DNA of 64,000 bases from UBA4720 sp038227135 (lineage in GTDB: Bacteria; Gemmatimonadota; Gemmatimonadetes; Gemmatimonadales; Gemmatimonadaceae), in the NCBI GenBank assembly GCA_038227135.1, contig JBBRQC010000005.1, positions 39,769-103,768 of the forward strand, written 5' to 3'. This document shows, piece after piece, positions 19,554 to 27,511 of the stretch (position 1 is its first letter; the number at the start of each line of letters is the position of its first letter). The position numbers and the translations under genes are program-made. Below the pieces are notes generated by a model that worked only from the letters and a program-made list of their open reading frames with translations, had not been told where the DNA came from and ran no database searches.

Positions 19554-20617
19554 ACGGCGCTTCGCCGCTGTTATCGGTCAGCCACCTCAAGAAATCCTTT
19601 CCCATCAAGAAGGGCGTTTTCGCTCGCCAGGTGGGCGCGGTGCAGGCGGTGAGCGACGTGTCCTTCGACGTCGCGCGCGGCGAGACGCTCGGCGTCGTCG
19701 GGGAGTCGGGCTGCGGCAAGACGACGACCGGACGCACCATTCTGCGCCTCATCGAGCCGACATCGGGTGAGATCAGGTTCGAAGGTCGCGACGTGAATTC
19801 GATGGGAACCTCGGAGCTCCGCGCTTTGAGACGCGAGATGCAGATCATCTTCCAGGATCCCGTCTCTTCCCTCAATCCCCGCATGACGGTCGGGGCCATT
19901 ATCCGCGAAGGGCTCACGATTCACAAGCTCGCCGAAGGCGCCGCTGCTGATGCACGCGTGAGGCAGCTCCTGCAGGAGGTCGGGCTGCGTCCCGAATACT
20001 CGACGCGCTACCCGCACGAGTTTTCGGGCGGTCAGCGTCAGCGCATCGGCATCGCCCGCGCGCTGTCCGTCGAGCCCAAGTTCATCGTCTGCGATGAGCC
20101 CGTTTCCGCTCTCGACGTGTCGGTGCAGGCCCAGGTGATAAACCTGCTGGTGGATCTGCAGCGTGAGCACGATCTCACCTACATGTTCATCGCGCACGAC
20201 CTTTCGGTCGTCGAGCACATCGCCGACCGCGTCGCCGTGATGTATCTGGGGAAGATCGTCGAGCTGGCAACGGCGGAGGATCTGTATCGCGATCCGATCA
20301 TGCCGTACACGCAGGCGCTTCTCTCGGCGGTTCCGGTCGCGGACCCGAAGTCGCGCAAGGAGCGGATCATCCTGCAGGGCGATGTCCCGTCGCCGGCAAA
20401 CCCTCCATCTGGATGCGTCTTCCATCCGCGGTGCCATCATCCGGCGAAAGACGAAGCGTGCGCGAAGATCGTTCCCCCGCTCGAGGAAAAAACGCCGGGC
20501 CATTTTGCGGCGTGCATCAAGCAGCCACCCACGATCATTGCGTGGGAGGAACAGAAGCAGGCTGGTGGCGTACATTCCCCCGAGCGGTATCTTCCGCTCG
20601 CGGCGGTCCACGCGTAG
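19550..20617 (+). CDS. dppF: peptide ABC transporter ATPase, DppF/OppF type
   Basis: Second nucleotide-binding subunit. Walker A GESGCGKTT, Q-loop FQDPVSSLNP, signature FSGGQRQRI, Walker B FIVCDEPVSALD and AHDLSVV are intact. It has the DppF-type linker FPIKKGVFARQVGAVQAV and the C-terminal PSPANPPSGCVFHPRC segment with conserved cysteines. The ATG at 19550 overlaps the dppD stop by four bases (ATGA); longer in-frame versions starting upstream are shadows inside dppD. Length 355 residues. Confidence 0.95.
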   Translation: MNGASPLLSVSHLKKSFPIKKGVFARQVGAVQAVSDVSFDVARGETLGVVGESGCGKTTTGRTILRLIEPTSGEIRFEGRDVNSMGTSELRALRREMQIIFQDPVSSLNPRMTVGAIIREGLTIHKLAEGAAADARVRQLLQEVGLRPEYSTRYPHEFSGGQRQRIGIARALSVEPKFIVCDEPVSALDVSVQAQVINLLVDLQREHDLTYMFIAHDLSVVEHIADRVAVMYLGKIVELATAEDLYRDPIMPYTQALLSAVPVADPKSRKERIILQGDVPSPANPPSGCVFHPRCHHPAKDEACAKIVPPLEEKTPGHFAACIKQPPTIIAWEEQKQAGGVHSPERYLPLAAVHA

Positions 20618-20637
20618 CGACCCTCACTCTTCCCACA

Positions 20638-22224
20638 ATGGCCCGAGACCCGAGAGACATCCGCAAGCAAGCTGAGCTAGGAACTGTCACGACCGATGCG
20701 CTGCCGCCGGGATTCGACCGCGGCCTGAGCGGGCGCACGTTCTTCGGACATCCGGTAGGTCTCTCCACTCTCTTCTTCACCGAGATGTGGGAGCGCTTCT
20801 CGTATTACGGGATACGACCGCTCCTCGTGCTGTTCATGACCGCCGCGCTGGCGAGCGGCGGGTTCGGATTTGACCGTACCACGGCGTCATCCATCGTCGG
20901 TATTTACGCGGCCTGCGTTTATCTCGCGTCGCTTCCCGGCGGCTGGATAGCGGATAGATGGCTCGGTCTCAGACGCGCCATATGGTACGGGGGAGTTCTC
21001 ATCGCGCTGGGACACCTGTCAATCGCGCTGTCAATCGTCTTCGCGCATTCCGCTTTCTTCATCGGGCTCGTTCTCATCGTCATGGGCACGGGATTGCTCA
21101 AGCCGAACATCTCAGCGATAGTCGGCGAGCTGTACCCCGAGGGCGGATCGCGACGCGACGCGGGCTTCTCGATCTTCTACATGGGTATCAACATCGGCGC
21201 TCTCGTCGCTCCGCTCATCACCGGGTATCTCGGCGAGCGCGTTGGTTGGCACCTCGGCTTCGGTGCGGCCGGAGTCGGAATGGTGATCGGTTTGATCACC
21301 TATCGCCTCCGCGCCGACAGTACACTTGGCACGATCGGCGTGGTGCCCGGGTCCACCGATCCCGCCGAGCACCGCAGAGTAAGGCTGACCTCCATGATTG
21401 GAGTCGCGGTGATCGCTCTGCTGGTCATCCTGACGATGGCCGGGATCATCCATGTGAATGCGGTTTCGCTGGCGGAGAAGATGACGGTGGTCATCGTCGG
21501 ATCGGCGGTGGTTTACTTCATCTACCTGTTCGTCGGCGGTGGGCTGACCACCGAGGAGAAGAAGCGCGTCGTCATCATCATCCTTCTCTTCATTTTCGCC
21601 GCGATCTTCTGGTCGGCGTTCGAGCAGGCTCCCACTTCACTCAACCTCTTTGCCCGCGACTACACCGATCGCGTTGTATTTGGCTGGGAGATGCCCACAC
21701 TCTGGCTCCAGGCGGCCAACTCTGTATTCGTTATTGCGCTGGCGCCAGTCTTCGCCGCGGTCTGGATCGCGCTGGGCAGGCGTGGGAAGGATCCGTCGAG
21801 CGTGGCGAAGTTCGCATGGGGCTTGTTCTTCGCCGGACTTGGATTCGTCGTGATGGTCTTTGCCGCGAACATCGTGATCAGGGGCGGAGGCGCCGTTCGG
21901 GTTTCACCCTGGTGGCTTGTGCTCAGCTACCTGTTCCAGACCGTCGGAGAGTTGTCGCTCAGCCCGGTCGGCCTCAGCTCGATGACCAAGCTCGCGCCGT
22001 TCAAGTTCAAGGGTCAGATGATGGGCGTCTGGTTCATGGCGGCGGCGCTCGGAAACCTCATCGCCGGTCTCGTCGGCGGTCGTGTCGATCCGGAGAAGCT
22101 TCAGGATATGCCGGCGCTCTTCGAACAGACGTCGATCTTTCTCTTCATCGCGGCGGTGGTGTGCGGCCTGCTGGTGTTCCCGGTCGGGAAGATGATGCGT
22201 GGGGTTCCGGCGGGAGATCGGTGA
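20638..22224 (+). CDS. POT/PTR-family proton-dependent peptide transporter
   Basis: A 528-residue major-facilitator protein of the POT family that imports di- and tripeptides with protons. The defining ExxERFxYYG motif is present (EMWERFSYYGIRPLLVLF), along with the second signature GTGLLKPNISAIVGELY and FSIFYMGINIGALVAPL. About 12-14 hydrophobic helices can be seen. It starts at ATG 20638, 20 bp after the ABC ATPase gene, without an obvious ribosome-binding site. Two peptide uptake systems in a row suggest that the cell uses peptides as nutrients. Confidence 0.94.
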   Translation: MARDPRDIRKQAELGTVTTDALPPGFDRGLSGRTFFGHPVGLSTLFFTEMWERFSYYGIRPLLVLFMTAALASGGFGFDRTTASSIVGIYAACVYLASLPGGWIADRWLGLRRAIWYGGVLIALGHLSIALSIVFAHSAFFIGLVLIVMGTGLLKPNISAIVGELYPEGGSRRDAGFSIFYMGINIGALVAPLITGYLGERVGWHLGFGAAGVGMVIGLITYRLRADSTLGTIGVVPGSTDPAEHRRVRLTSMIGVAVIALLVILTMAGIIHVNAVSLAEKMTVVIVGSAVVYFIYLFVGGGLTTEEKKRVVIIILLFIFAAIFWSAFEQAPTSLNLFARDYTDRVVFGWEMPTLWLQAANSVFVIALAPVFAAVWIALGRRGKDPSSVAKFAWGLFFAGLGFVVMVFAANIVIRGGGAVRVSPWWLVLSYLFQTVGELSLSPVGLSSMTKLAPFKFKGQMMGVWFMAAALGNLIAGLVGGRVDPEKLQDMPALFEQTSIFLFIAAVVCGLLVFPVGKMMRGVPAGDR

Positions 22225-22229
22225 TCACG

Positions 22230-22257
22230 ACGTGGCGTAGCGCTGCCTACTCCACGT
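22230..22257. terminator. hairpin between two converging genes
   Basis: Stem ACGTGG / CCACGT (22230-22235 with 22252-22257), one mismatch, then GTAG / CTAC around the loop CGCTGC. It fills most of the 45-bp gap between the stops of the POT gene and the leftward barrel gene. There is no T-run on either side, so intrinsic termination is uncertain; it may protect 3' ends or slow polymerase. Confidence 0.45.
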
Positions 22258-22269
22258 TACTCGGGGTCG

Positions 22270-24015
22270 TTATGGCCAGCTGAAAACCGAAGTGGGCACC
22301 GACCGCTCGCGACTGTTGGTCACGTCGCGGGGCTCGATCCGGAACATGCGCGTGAAGTCGGTCACGACGATGCGCACTTCTGTTCGCTTGTCACTTTGAC
22401 CCCTGACCGGAAAAGCAAAATCAGCTCTTAGTGTCCGTCGCGATTGCGGCGGAGATGCGGCGAGAAGGCTGAACCCCACCGATGCATAGACCGGAGTGTT
22501 GACTCCGAACGGCGTATCGCCAGCCCACAGCTTTCCGGCCTCCGCGAAGCCGGCCACCGCGACACTCGCTAGCTGCTTGTATCTCCCGATCAGATAGCGA
22601 TCCTCGACTTTCCCGATCAGGCGCCTTCCACCGCCCGCTTCCGACGATCTGAATCCGCGCAGACCTCCATCGCGATCGGCAAAGGTGAGCTGGAAGGGAA
22701 TCCGCTGCCTCCACCCTCCGCTCCAGGTGAGATCGGACATGAACGTCTGCCGGTTGAACGGCTTCATGTACAGTGCAGCGCGCCCGTGTGCGAGAATGCC
22801 GTCCCAGTTGCCGGCCTGATCGCGCCTCCCTTCGCCGGTAATCTCCAGCGCCGTGAACGCCACCTGCGACGCTGCGCCCGTATACAGGCTCGTCGAGCCG
22901 AACCAGTCCTGCTCCTTGCCGCGAAGGAGCCGCACCCCCTTTCCGACGAGCGTCGCCACCTCGACCCCGGTGCGCAAATCCTGGGTCCCCTCGAGTGCAT
23001 CGAATCCGCTTACTCGGACGAAGTGAATGTTTCTCACGCCCCACAAACCGTTGATTCGCGCCGTTTGATGCGTGGTGTAGCGGTTGATCAGCGCCTGGCT
23101 TGTGTCCGGGATGACACTCGAATCGCTAATGAGGACGGGCTGCGTGCCGGGCTTCTCGTCTTCGAACGAAATCGATCCGCCCACGAGCGCGACGCGGCCA
23201 AGCGGTGGCCCTATTCTGACCACGCCGCCGATATCGCTCCAGGAGCGCTGAATCCGCAGCGCCACGGCGGCGGCACTGGGGTCAGTATTCGGTCTTCTGA
23301 ATTCGAAGTAGCCGAGCGTATTTCCAGCGGTCGTTCTCCACGAGACGCGCTGCAGGTCGGTAAGGAATGGATGGGCCGTTTCCATCGCCCAGTCGCTTCC
23401 CAGTTGCCGCCTCCCACCCTCGAGTCGTGCCTGGTAGGGTCTCCCCATAAACTGGTAGTCGACGATTTTGGCCTGATACTCATCGCGAAACCCGTATCCG
23501 GTCTTCCAGCCAGCCTCGGCGTGGATTGCTCGGCCCATGAGGTTGGCTTCGCCGAGGGTGAACGCCCGGAAACGCGGGGACTTGGAGGTCACGCCTACTC
23601 TTAGGATCAGCGAGATTTCGTCCACTGTCGTGACGTTGAGGACTATCCCCCCGTTCCCATCCGAGTACGCGAGCACGGTTGCGTCGGCGATGAATGGCTG
23701 CGCGCGCAGAATGCGCTCCGACTCGCCACGTCGCAGTTCGGTGCAGGAATCTCCTTCCTGCAGCGCGAGATAGCGCCGAATGATCCAGTCCTTGGTAGTA
23801 ACGTGCTGCCTGGCCGCAAAACGTCCCGCGCGCTGCCAGATGTTGTCTCCGTTGATACGGAAGGGAGGATTCGACTCGATGTCGATACGACTGATCCGTT
23901 CCCCCTTGCAGGTGACAGGCGGCCCGTTCAGACTTTGAGCGTGCGCCATTGTCGCCGACGCGGCGGCGAACAGTAATGCCAACCTACCCTGTCCAAGAGA
24001 GATCACTCGTGTCAT
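22270..24015 (-). CDS. BamA/TamA-like outer-membrane barrel protein with one POTRA domain
   Basis: A 581-residue outer-membrane protein. An N-terminal signal peptide (LALLFAAASATMAHAQ) is followed by a single POTRA-like domain (about residues 38-130, with ISRIDIESNPPF and GGIVLNVTTVDEI). The rest consists of amphipathic beta strands alternating with short turns, typical of the surface-antigen barrel. The barrel ends in SVFSWP rather than the usual terminal phenylalanine. BamA has five POTRAs and TamA three, so this is a shorter relative, perhaps a transporter or patatin-like barrel. Its ATG at 24015 overlaps the start of the divergent gene; a GTG at 24006 is an alternative. Confidence 0.75.
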   Translation of the reverse strand: MTRVISLGQGRLALLFAAASATMAHAQSLNGPPVTCKGERISRIDIESNPPFRINGDNIWQRAGRFAARQHVTTKDWIIRRYLALQEGDSCTELRRGESERILRAQPFIADATVLAYSDGNGGIVLNVTTVDEISLILRVGVTSKSPRFRAFTLGEANLMGRAIHAEAGWKTGYGFRDEYQAKIVDYQFMGRPYQARLEGGRRQLGSDWAMETAHPFLTDLQRVSWRTTAGNTLGYFEFRRPNTDPSAAAVALRIQRSWSDIGGVVRIGPPLGRVALVGGSISFEDEKPGTQPVLISDSSVIPDTSQALINRYTTHQTARINGLWGVRNIHFVRVSGFDALEGTQDLRTGVEVATLVGKGVRLLRGKEQDWFGSTSLYTGAASQVAFTALEITGEGRRDQAGNWDGILAHGRAALYMKPFNRQTFMSDLTWSGGWRQRIPFQLTFADRDGGLRGFRSSEAGGGRRLIGKVEDRYLIGRYKQLASVAVAGFAEAGKLWAGDTPFGVNTPVYASVGFSLLAASPPQSRRTLRADFAFPVRGQSDKRTEVRIVVTDFTRMFRIEPRDVTNSRERSVPTSVFSWP

Positions 24016-24746
24016 CCGCGCGCAAGCCGGTTCCAGCTTGCACTGTTGCTGTTACCGCTAGCATCCGCCTCGATGGCGATACCAGTCGTGTCCGGCTTAC
24101 CGCCGCTTACGTGACTGCCCTCGAAAGTGCAGGGCTCATACCACTCATCGTCCCTCCTCTTTCGAGCTCGAGCGCTGCCGCAGCCATTATGGAATCAGTG
24201 TCCGGTCTTGTGTTGACGGGAGGCGAGGACGTCGATCCGGCGCGCTACGGCGAAAAACGCCACGAAAAAGTACGCTCCGTCAACGCCGCGCGCGATGCGA
24301 CCGAAGCCGCACTCATCGAAGCGGCGAGGTTTCGGGGAAAACCCGTTCTCGCCATCTGCCGCGGTATTCAGATTCTCAACGTCGCCCTTGGCGGGACGCT
24401 GGTGCAGGATATTCCCTCGCAGGTCGACACCCGGATCGCCCACGACGAAGACTCTCCGCGCGATACACGCTCTCACGAGATCTCCGTTGAGCCAGGATCC
24501 CTGATCGCGGAAGCCGTTGGGACGGAGCATCTCACCGTCAACTCGTTTCACCATCAGTCGGTGAAGCGCGTTGCCGAGGGGATGCGAGTCACTGCCCGCT
24601 CACCGGATGGTGTCATCGAGGGGCTGGAGGCAACCGACGACTGGTGGGTGCTGGCGGTGCAGTGGCACCCTGAAGAGATGACTGACTCGCCGGAGCCCTG
24701 GGACCGGGGTCTGTTCAACGCATTCGCGCGGAAGCTCGGAGCGTAA
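24009..24746 (+). CDS. class-I glutamine amidotransferase-like hydrolase (peptidase C26)
   Basis: Resembles PuuD, which hydrolyses gamma-glutamyl-GABA, and related gamma-glutamyl hydrolases. The catalytic cysteine lies in the nucleophile elbow AICRGIQILNVALGGTL; the histidine and glutamate of the triad are in AVQWHPEE near the C-terminus. The family motifs LTGGEDVDPARYGE and NSFHHQSVKR are present. I suggest GTG 24009 with an AGAGAG ribosome-binding site, giving 245 residues; upstream in-frame starts at 23976 and 23949 lie inside the divergent gene. The start codon remains uncertain. No polyamine genes are nearby. The stop overlaps the next gene by one base. Confidence 0.86.
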   Translation: MSSARKPVPACTVAVTASIRLDGDTSRVRLTAAYVTALESAGLIPLIVPPLSSSSAAAAIMESVSGLVLTGGEDVDPARYGEKRHEKVRSVNAARDATEAALIEAARFRGKPVLAICRGIQILNVALGGTLVQDIPSQVDTRIAHDEDSPRDTRSHEISVEPGSLIAEAVGTEHLTVNSFHHQSVKRVAEGMRVTARSPDGVIEGLEATDDWWVLAVQWHPEEMTDSPEPWDRGLFNAFARKLGA

Positions 24747-25807
24747 TGGAGCGGCCGCGAATCATTCACATCGACTCTGGGCGCAGCTGGCGCGGCGGCC
24801 AACGGCAGGTTTTCCTGCTTGCGACCGGACTTCGGGATCTCGGCTATCGCGTTCTCGTTGTGGCGCCGACGGGATCGCCGCTGATTCGGCGCGCCGAACA
24901 CGCGGGGCTGCCCACCTATCGGCTCACTCTGCGGGGCGAGTGGGACATCCGCGCAACGCGCGAGCTGCGCGCCGTCGCGCGCGAATGGAGCGCCAACATT
25001 GTTCACGCCCACGACGCCCGCTCCCACTCCATCGCTCGGCTCGCGCTGCTCGGCAAGAGAAAGATTCGCCTCATCGTCAGCCGTCGCGTCGCATTCCCGC
25101 CGAAACAAATCCGCCTCAAGTACCGTCACGGTGTTGATGCGTTCATCGCGATCTCCCACGCCGTGAAGGGAGTTATGGTAAACGCCGGAATCCCCGCGAG
25201 CCGCATCGACGTGGTGTATTCCGGACTCCCTGCCCCCCAGGTGAAGCGCCCCCGGAACTGGCGCCGGGAGTGCGGTTGGCCGCCCAGCACCGTCGTCTGT
25301 GGAATCGTCGGAGCCATGACGCAGGAAAAGGGTCTGGACATGATCAGCGCAATTGCCCGGCGCCTGCCCGGCGAAGTCTTCAGGCGAACCCGTCTCGTAT
25401 TGCTCGGCGGCAAGGGAAAGGGCGGGACGAGCGTCGCCGGGGTCGAAGGATTCGACGCGGGGTTCGTCGAGGAGATTCACGATGCCATCGCTGGTCTCGA
25501 TGTACTCTGGCACCCATCGCGGTCAGAAGGATTGGGCACGTCCGTAATCGATGCGATGGCTATCGGGGTCCCGCCGATAGCCTTTGCCGTCGGTGGATTG
25601 CCCGAGGTCATCGAGGACGGCAAGAGCGGAATTCTCGTGGCGCCGGGCGACCTCAGCGGATTCATGCGCGCTGCCGCCGAGCTCATTACCAATGACGCGT
25701 TGCGAGCCCGGTTGGGGGCGGGTGCCAAGGCCAGAGCCCGGGAATTCGACTCAAAGACGATGATCGAACGAACTGCTGAGGTGTACGATAGAGTCGTCGC
25801 GGGGTAG
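24746..25807 (+). CDS. glycosyltransferase family 4
   Basis: A retaining GT-B glycosyltransferase of 353 residues. The N-terminal half shows the acceptor-binding glycine motif (SWRGGQRQVFLLATGL) and HAHDARSH. The C-terminal half shows the nucleotide-sugar site with GAMTQEKGLDMI, HPSRSEGLGTSVIDAMAIGVPPIA (E-x7-E pattern) and GGLPEVIEDGKSGILVAPGD. The likely role is adding a sugar to LPS or another envelope glycan; the substrate cannot be told. It starts at ATG 24746, overlapping the previous stop by one base (TAATG), which suggests co-translation. Confidence 0.9.
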   Translation: MERPRIIHIDSGRSWRGGQRQVFLLATGLRDLGYRVLVVAPTGSPLIRRAEHAGLPTYRLTLRGEWDIRATRELRAVAREWSANIVHAHDARSHSIARLALLGKRKIRLIVSRRVAFPPKQIRLKYRHGVDAFIAISHAVKGVMVNAGIPASRIDVVYSGLPAPQVKRPRNWRRECGWPPSTVVCGIVGAMTQEKGLDMISAIARRLPGEVFRRTRLVLLGGKGKGGTSVAGVEGFDAGFVEEIHDAIAGLDVLWHPSRSEGLGTSVIDAMAIGVPPIAFAVGGLPEVIEDGKSGILVAPGDLSGFMRAAAELITNDALRARLGAGAKARAREFDSKTMIERTAEVYDRVVAG

Positions 25808-25838
25808 CGAGTGATCGTCTGTTACTCCTATCTTGCCT

Positions 25839-25867
25839 CTGACAGCTTTGCAGCCGCACCCTACAAC
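25839..25867 (+). promoter_or_regulatory. sigma70-like promoter for the family-2 glycosyltransferase gene
   Basis: CTGACA (25839-25844, five of six), an exact 17-bp spacer and TACAAC (25862-25867, four of six). Transcription would begin near 25874, only about five bases before the TTG start at 25879, so the message would be almost leaderless. Confidence 0.5.
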
Positions 25868-25878
25868 TCGAATTCGCC

Positions 25879-26625
25879 TTGCTTTACATCTGTATTCCGA
25901 CCTACAACGAGGGTCCAACTGTCGGTGTGCTTCTCTGGCGCATCCGTCGTGTTTTTCAGGATTACTCGCGCGAGTATGAGATCATCGTTTACGACGACGG
26001 CAGCACCGACGGAACCCGCGAGACCGTCGAGCCGTACGCCGAGGTGATCCCGCTCACCGTACTCAGGGGTGAAGAGCGCAAAGGATTCGGGTTCGCCATC
26101 GACAAGCTCGTTCGCGAAGTCTCCCGCCGCACGCGGTATGCCCGCCGAGATGCACTAATAATGATGCAGGCAGATTTCACGGATCAGCCGGAGCACATCC
26201 CGGAGCTGGTCAAGCGCTTTGAAGGAGGGGCCGACATCGTCGCCGCGAAGCAGGAGATGAGCGAAGCTCCCGCACCGGTGCAGAGGCTTCGCCGCTTCGC
26301 GGACTGGCTCCAGAGTGCGGGGTTGCCGAAGACCGATGGCGATCCATTCACTACGTACCGACTCTACCGCATCTCGGTTCTTCGCGAGCTGCTCAAGGCA
26401 CTTGGGGACAAGCCAATAGTCACGAGCAGCGGATGGGCTGCAAACGCCGAGCTTCTGCTCCAGGCGCGGAGATTTGCCCGTCGGTTGGAGACTGTCGATC
26501 TCGCACCGCGTTACGACGTGCGCACTCGGGAGACACGTATCCGTCCTTTTGCGGATGCGCTGAATCTCTTCCGCTTCAGTCGAAAGGCCCGCGTTCTCGC
26601 GGCGGCAGCCAAGGGTAACGGATGA
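25879..26625 (+). CDS. glycosyltransferase family 2
   Basis: A GT-A fold enzyme of 248 residues resembling dolichyl- or polyprenyl-phosphate sugar synthases. The opening strand LYICIPTYNEGPTV, the VYDDGSTDGTRE motif with the nucleotide-binding aspartates and the metal-binding region MMQADFTDQPEHIPEL are clear. No transmembrane helices follow. Translation starts at TTG 25879 directly before the conserved first strand, and no Shine-Dalgarno sequence is visible. Its stop overlaps the following DUF3108 gene (ATGA). Confidence 0.88.
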   Translation: MLYICIPTYNEGPTVGVLLWRIRRVFQDYSREYEIIVYDDGSTDGTRETVEPYAEVIPLTVLRGEERKGFGFAIDKLVREVSRRTRYARRDALIMMQADFTDQPEHIPELVKRFEGGADIVAAKQEMSEAPAPVQRLRRFADWLQSAGLPKTDGDPFTTYRLYRISVLRELLKALGDKPIVTSSGWAANAELLLQARRFARRLETVDLAPRYDVRTRETRIRPFADALNLFRFSRKARVLAAAAKGNG

Positions 26626-27425
26626 AGCCCGCCTTCCTTTCCAGCATCGCACTCATCGGCGCGGCGGTCGCTGCGACAGCCTCGGCACAGGATCCCGCAA
26701 ATCCGAGCGTGTCCGCTCCGGTCACGGTCGTAGTAAATGGGGTGAAACGTGCCAAGGTGCCGTTCGGCGTCGGAGAGCGGCTCGAATACGACGTCAAGTT
26801 TGGCGCGCTCAAAGTTGGCAACGCCCATATGGAAGTAGTGGCCCTCGATAACCTTCGCGGGCGGCCCGCCTGGCACACGGCCTTCTGGGTGCAGGGCGGA
26901 AACTTCCTCTACCGCGTCAACGATGTTTACGAGAGCTGGATGGACGCGGAATCTCTCTCGTCGCTCAGGTTCGTGCAGGAGCTCGAGGAGGGCGGCAAGG
27001 ACACTGAACGCAGATTCGAGATCTATCCCGAGCGCGCGGTGTTCGTTCAGACGTCGAACAAACCGGCAACCGAGGAGCGCTCGGTGAGCCAGCCTCTCGA
27101 TGACGGCTCGTTTCTCTATTTCGTGCGCACGATTCCGCTAGTCGTCGGACAGACGTACGACTTCAACCGCTATTTCCGTCCCGATCGAAACCCGGTCCGG
27201 ATCCGGGTGCTCCGGAAAGAGCGGATCAGGGTGCCGGCCGGCAGCTTCGACGCGATCGTCATTCAGCCCGTGATCAAGACGAAGGGAATCTTTTCCGAGA
27301 ACGGGCACGCCGAGATCTGGCTCTCGGACGACGATCGGCACATCATGCTTCAGCTTAAGTCGAAGCTCTCCTTCGGCTCGCTGAACCTTTATCTCAAGTC
27401 CTACTTCCCATCGCCGAGCCAGTAG
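26622..27425 (+). CDS. DUF3108-family periplasmic protein
   Basis: A 267-residue protein with a signal peptide (SSIALIGAAVAATASAQ). The DUF3108 features are visible: GERLEYDVKFGALKVGNAHMEV at the start of the domain, SFLYFVRTIPLVVGQTYDF, and RIRVPAGSFDAIVIQP. These proteins are periplasmic and of unknown function; the fold is predicted to be a beta-rich lipid-binding-like barrel. It is coupled to the glycosyltransferase gene by a four-base overlap, pointing to an envelope job. Confidence 0.88.
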   Translation: MKPAFLSSIALIGAAVAATASAQDPANPSVSAPVTVVVNGVKRAKVPFGVGERLEYDVKFGALKVGNAHMEVVALDNLRGRPAWHTAFWVQGGNFLYRVNDVYESWMDAESLSSLRFVQELEEGGKDTERRFEIYPERAVFVQTSNKPATEERSVSQPLDDGSFLYFVRTIPLVVGQTYDFNRYFRPDRNPVRIRVLRKERIRVPAGSFDAIVIQPVIKTKGIFSENGHAEIWLSDDDRHIMLQLKSKLSFGSLNLYLKSYFPSPSQ

Positions 27426-27511
27426 ACGGTAACCGCGGCCCCCGTTCGCGTTCCACGCCTTCCAAGCGGGGAAAAGCGGGAGCAAAATCCGGGAGTCCGG
27501 CGCAAGGGACC

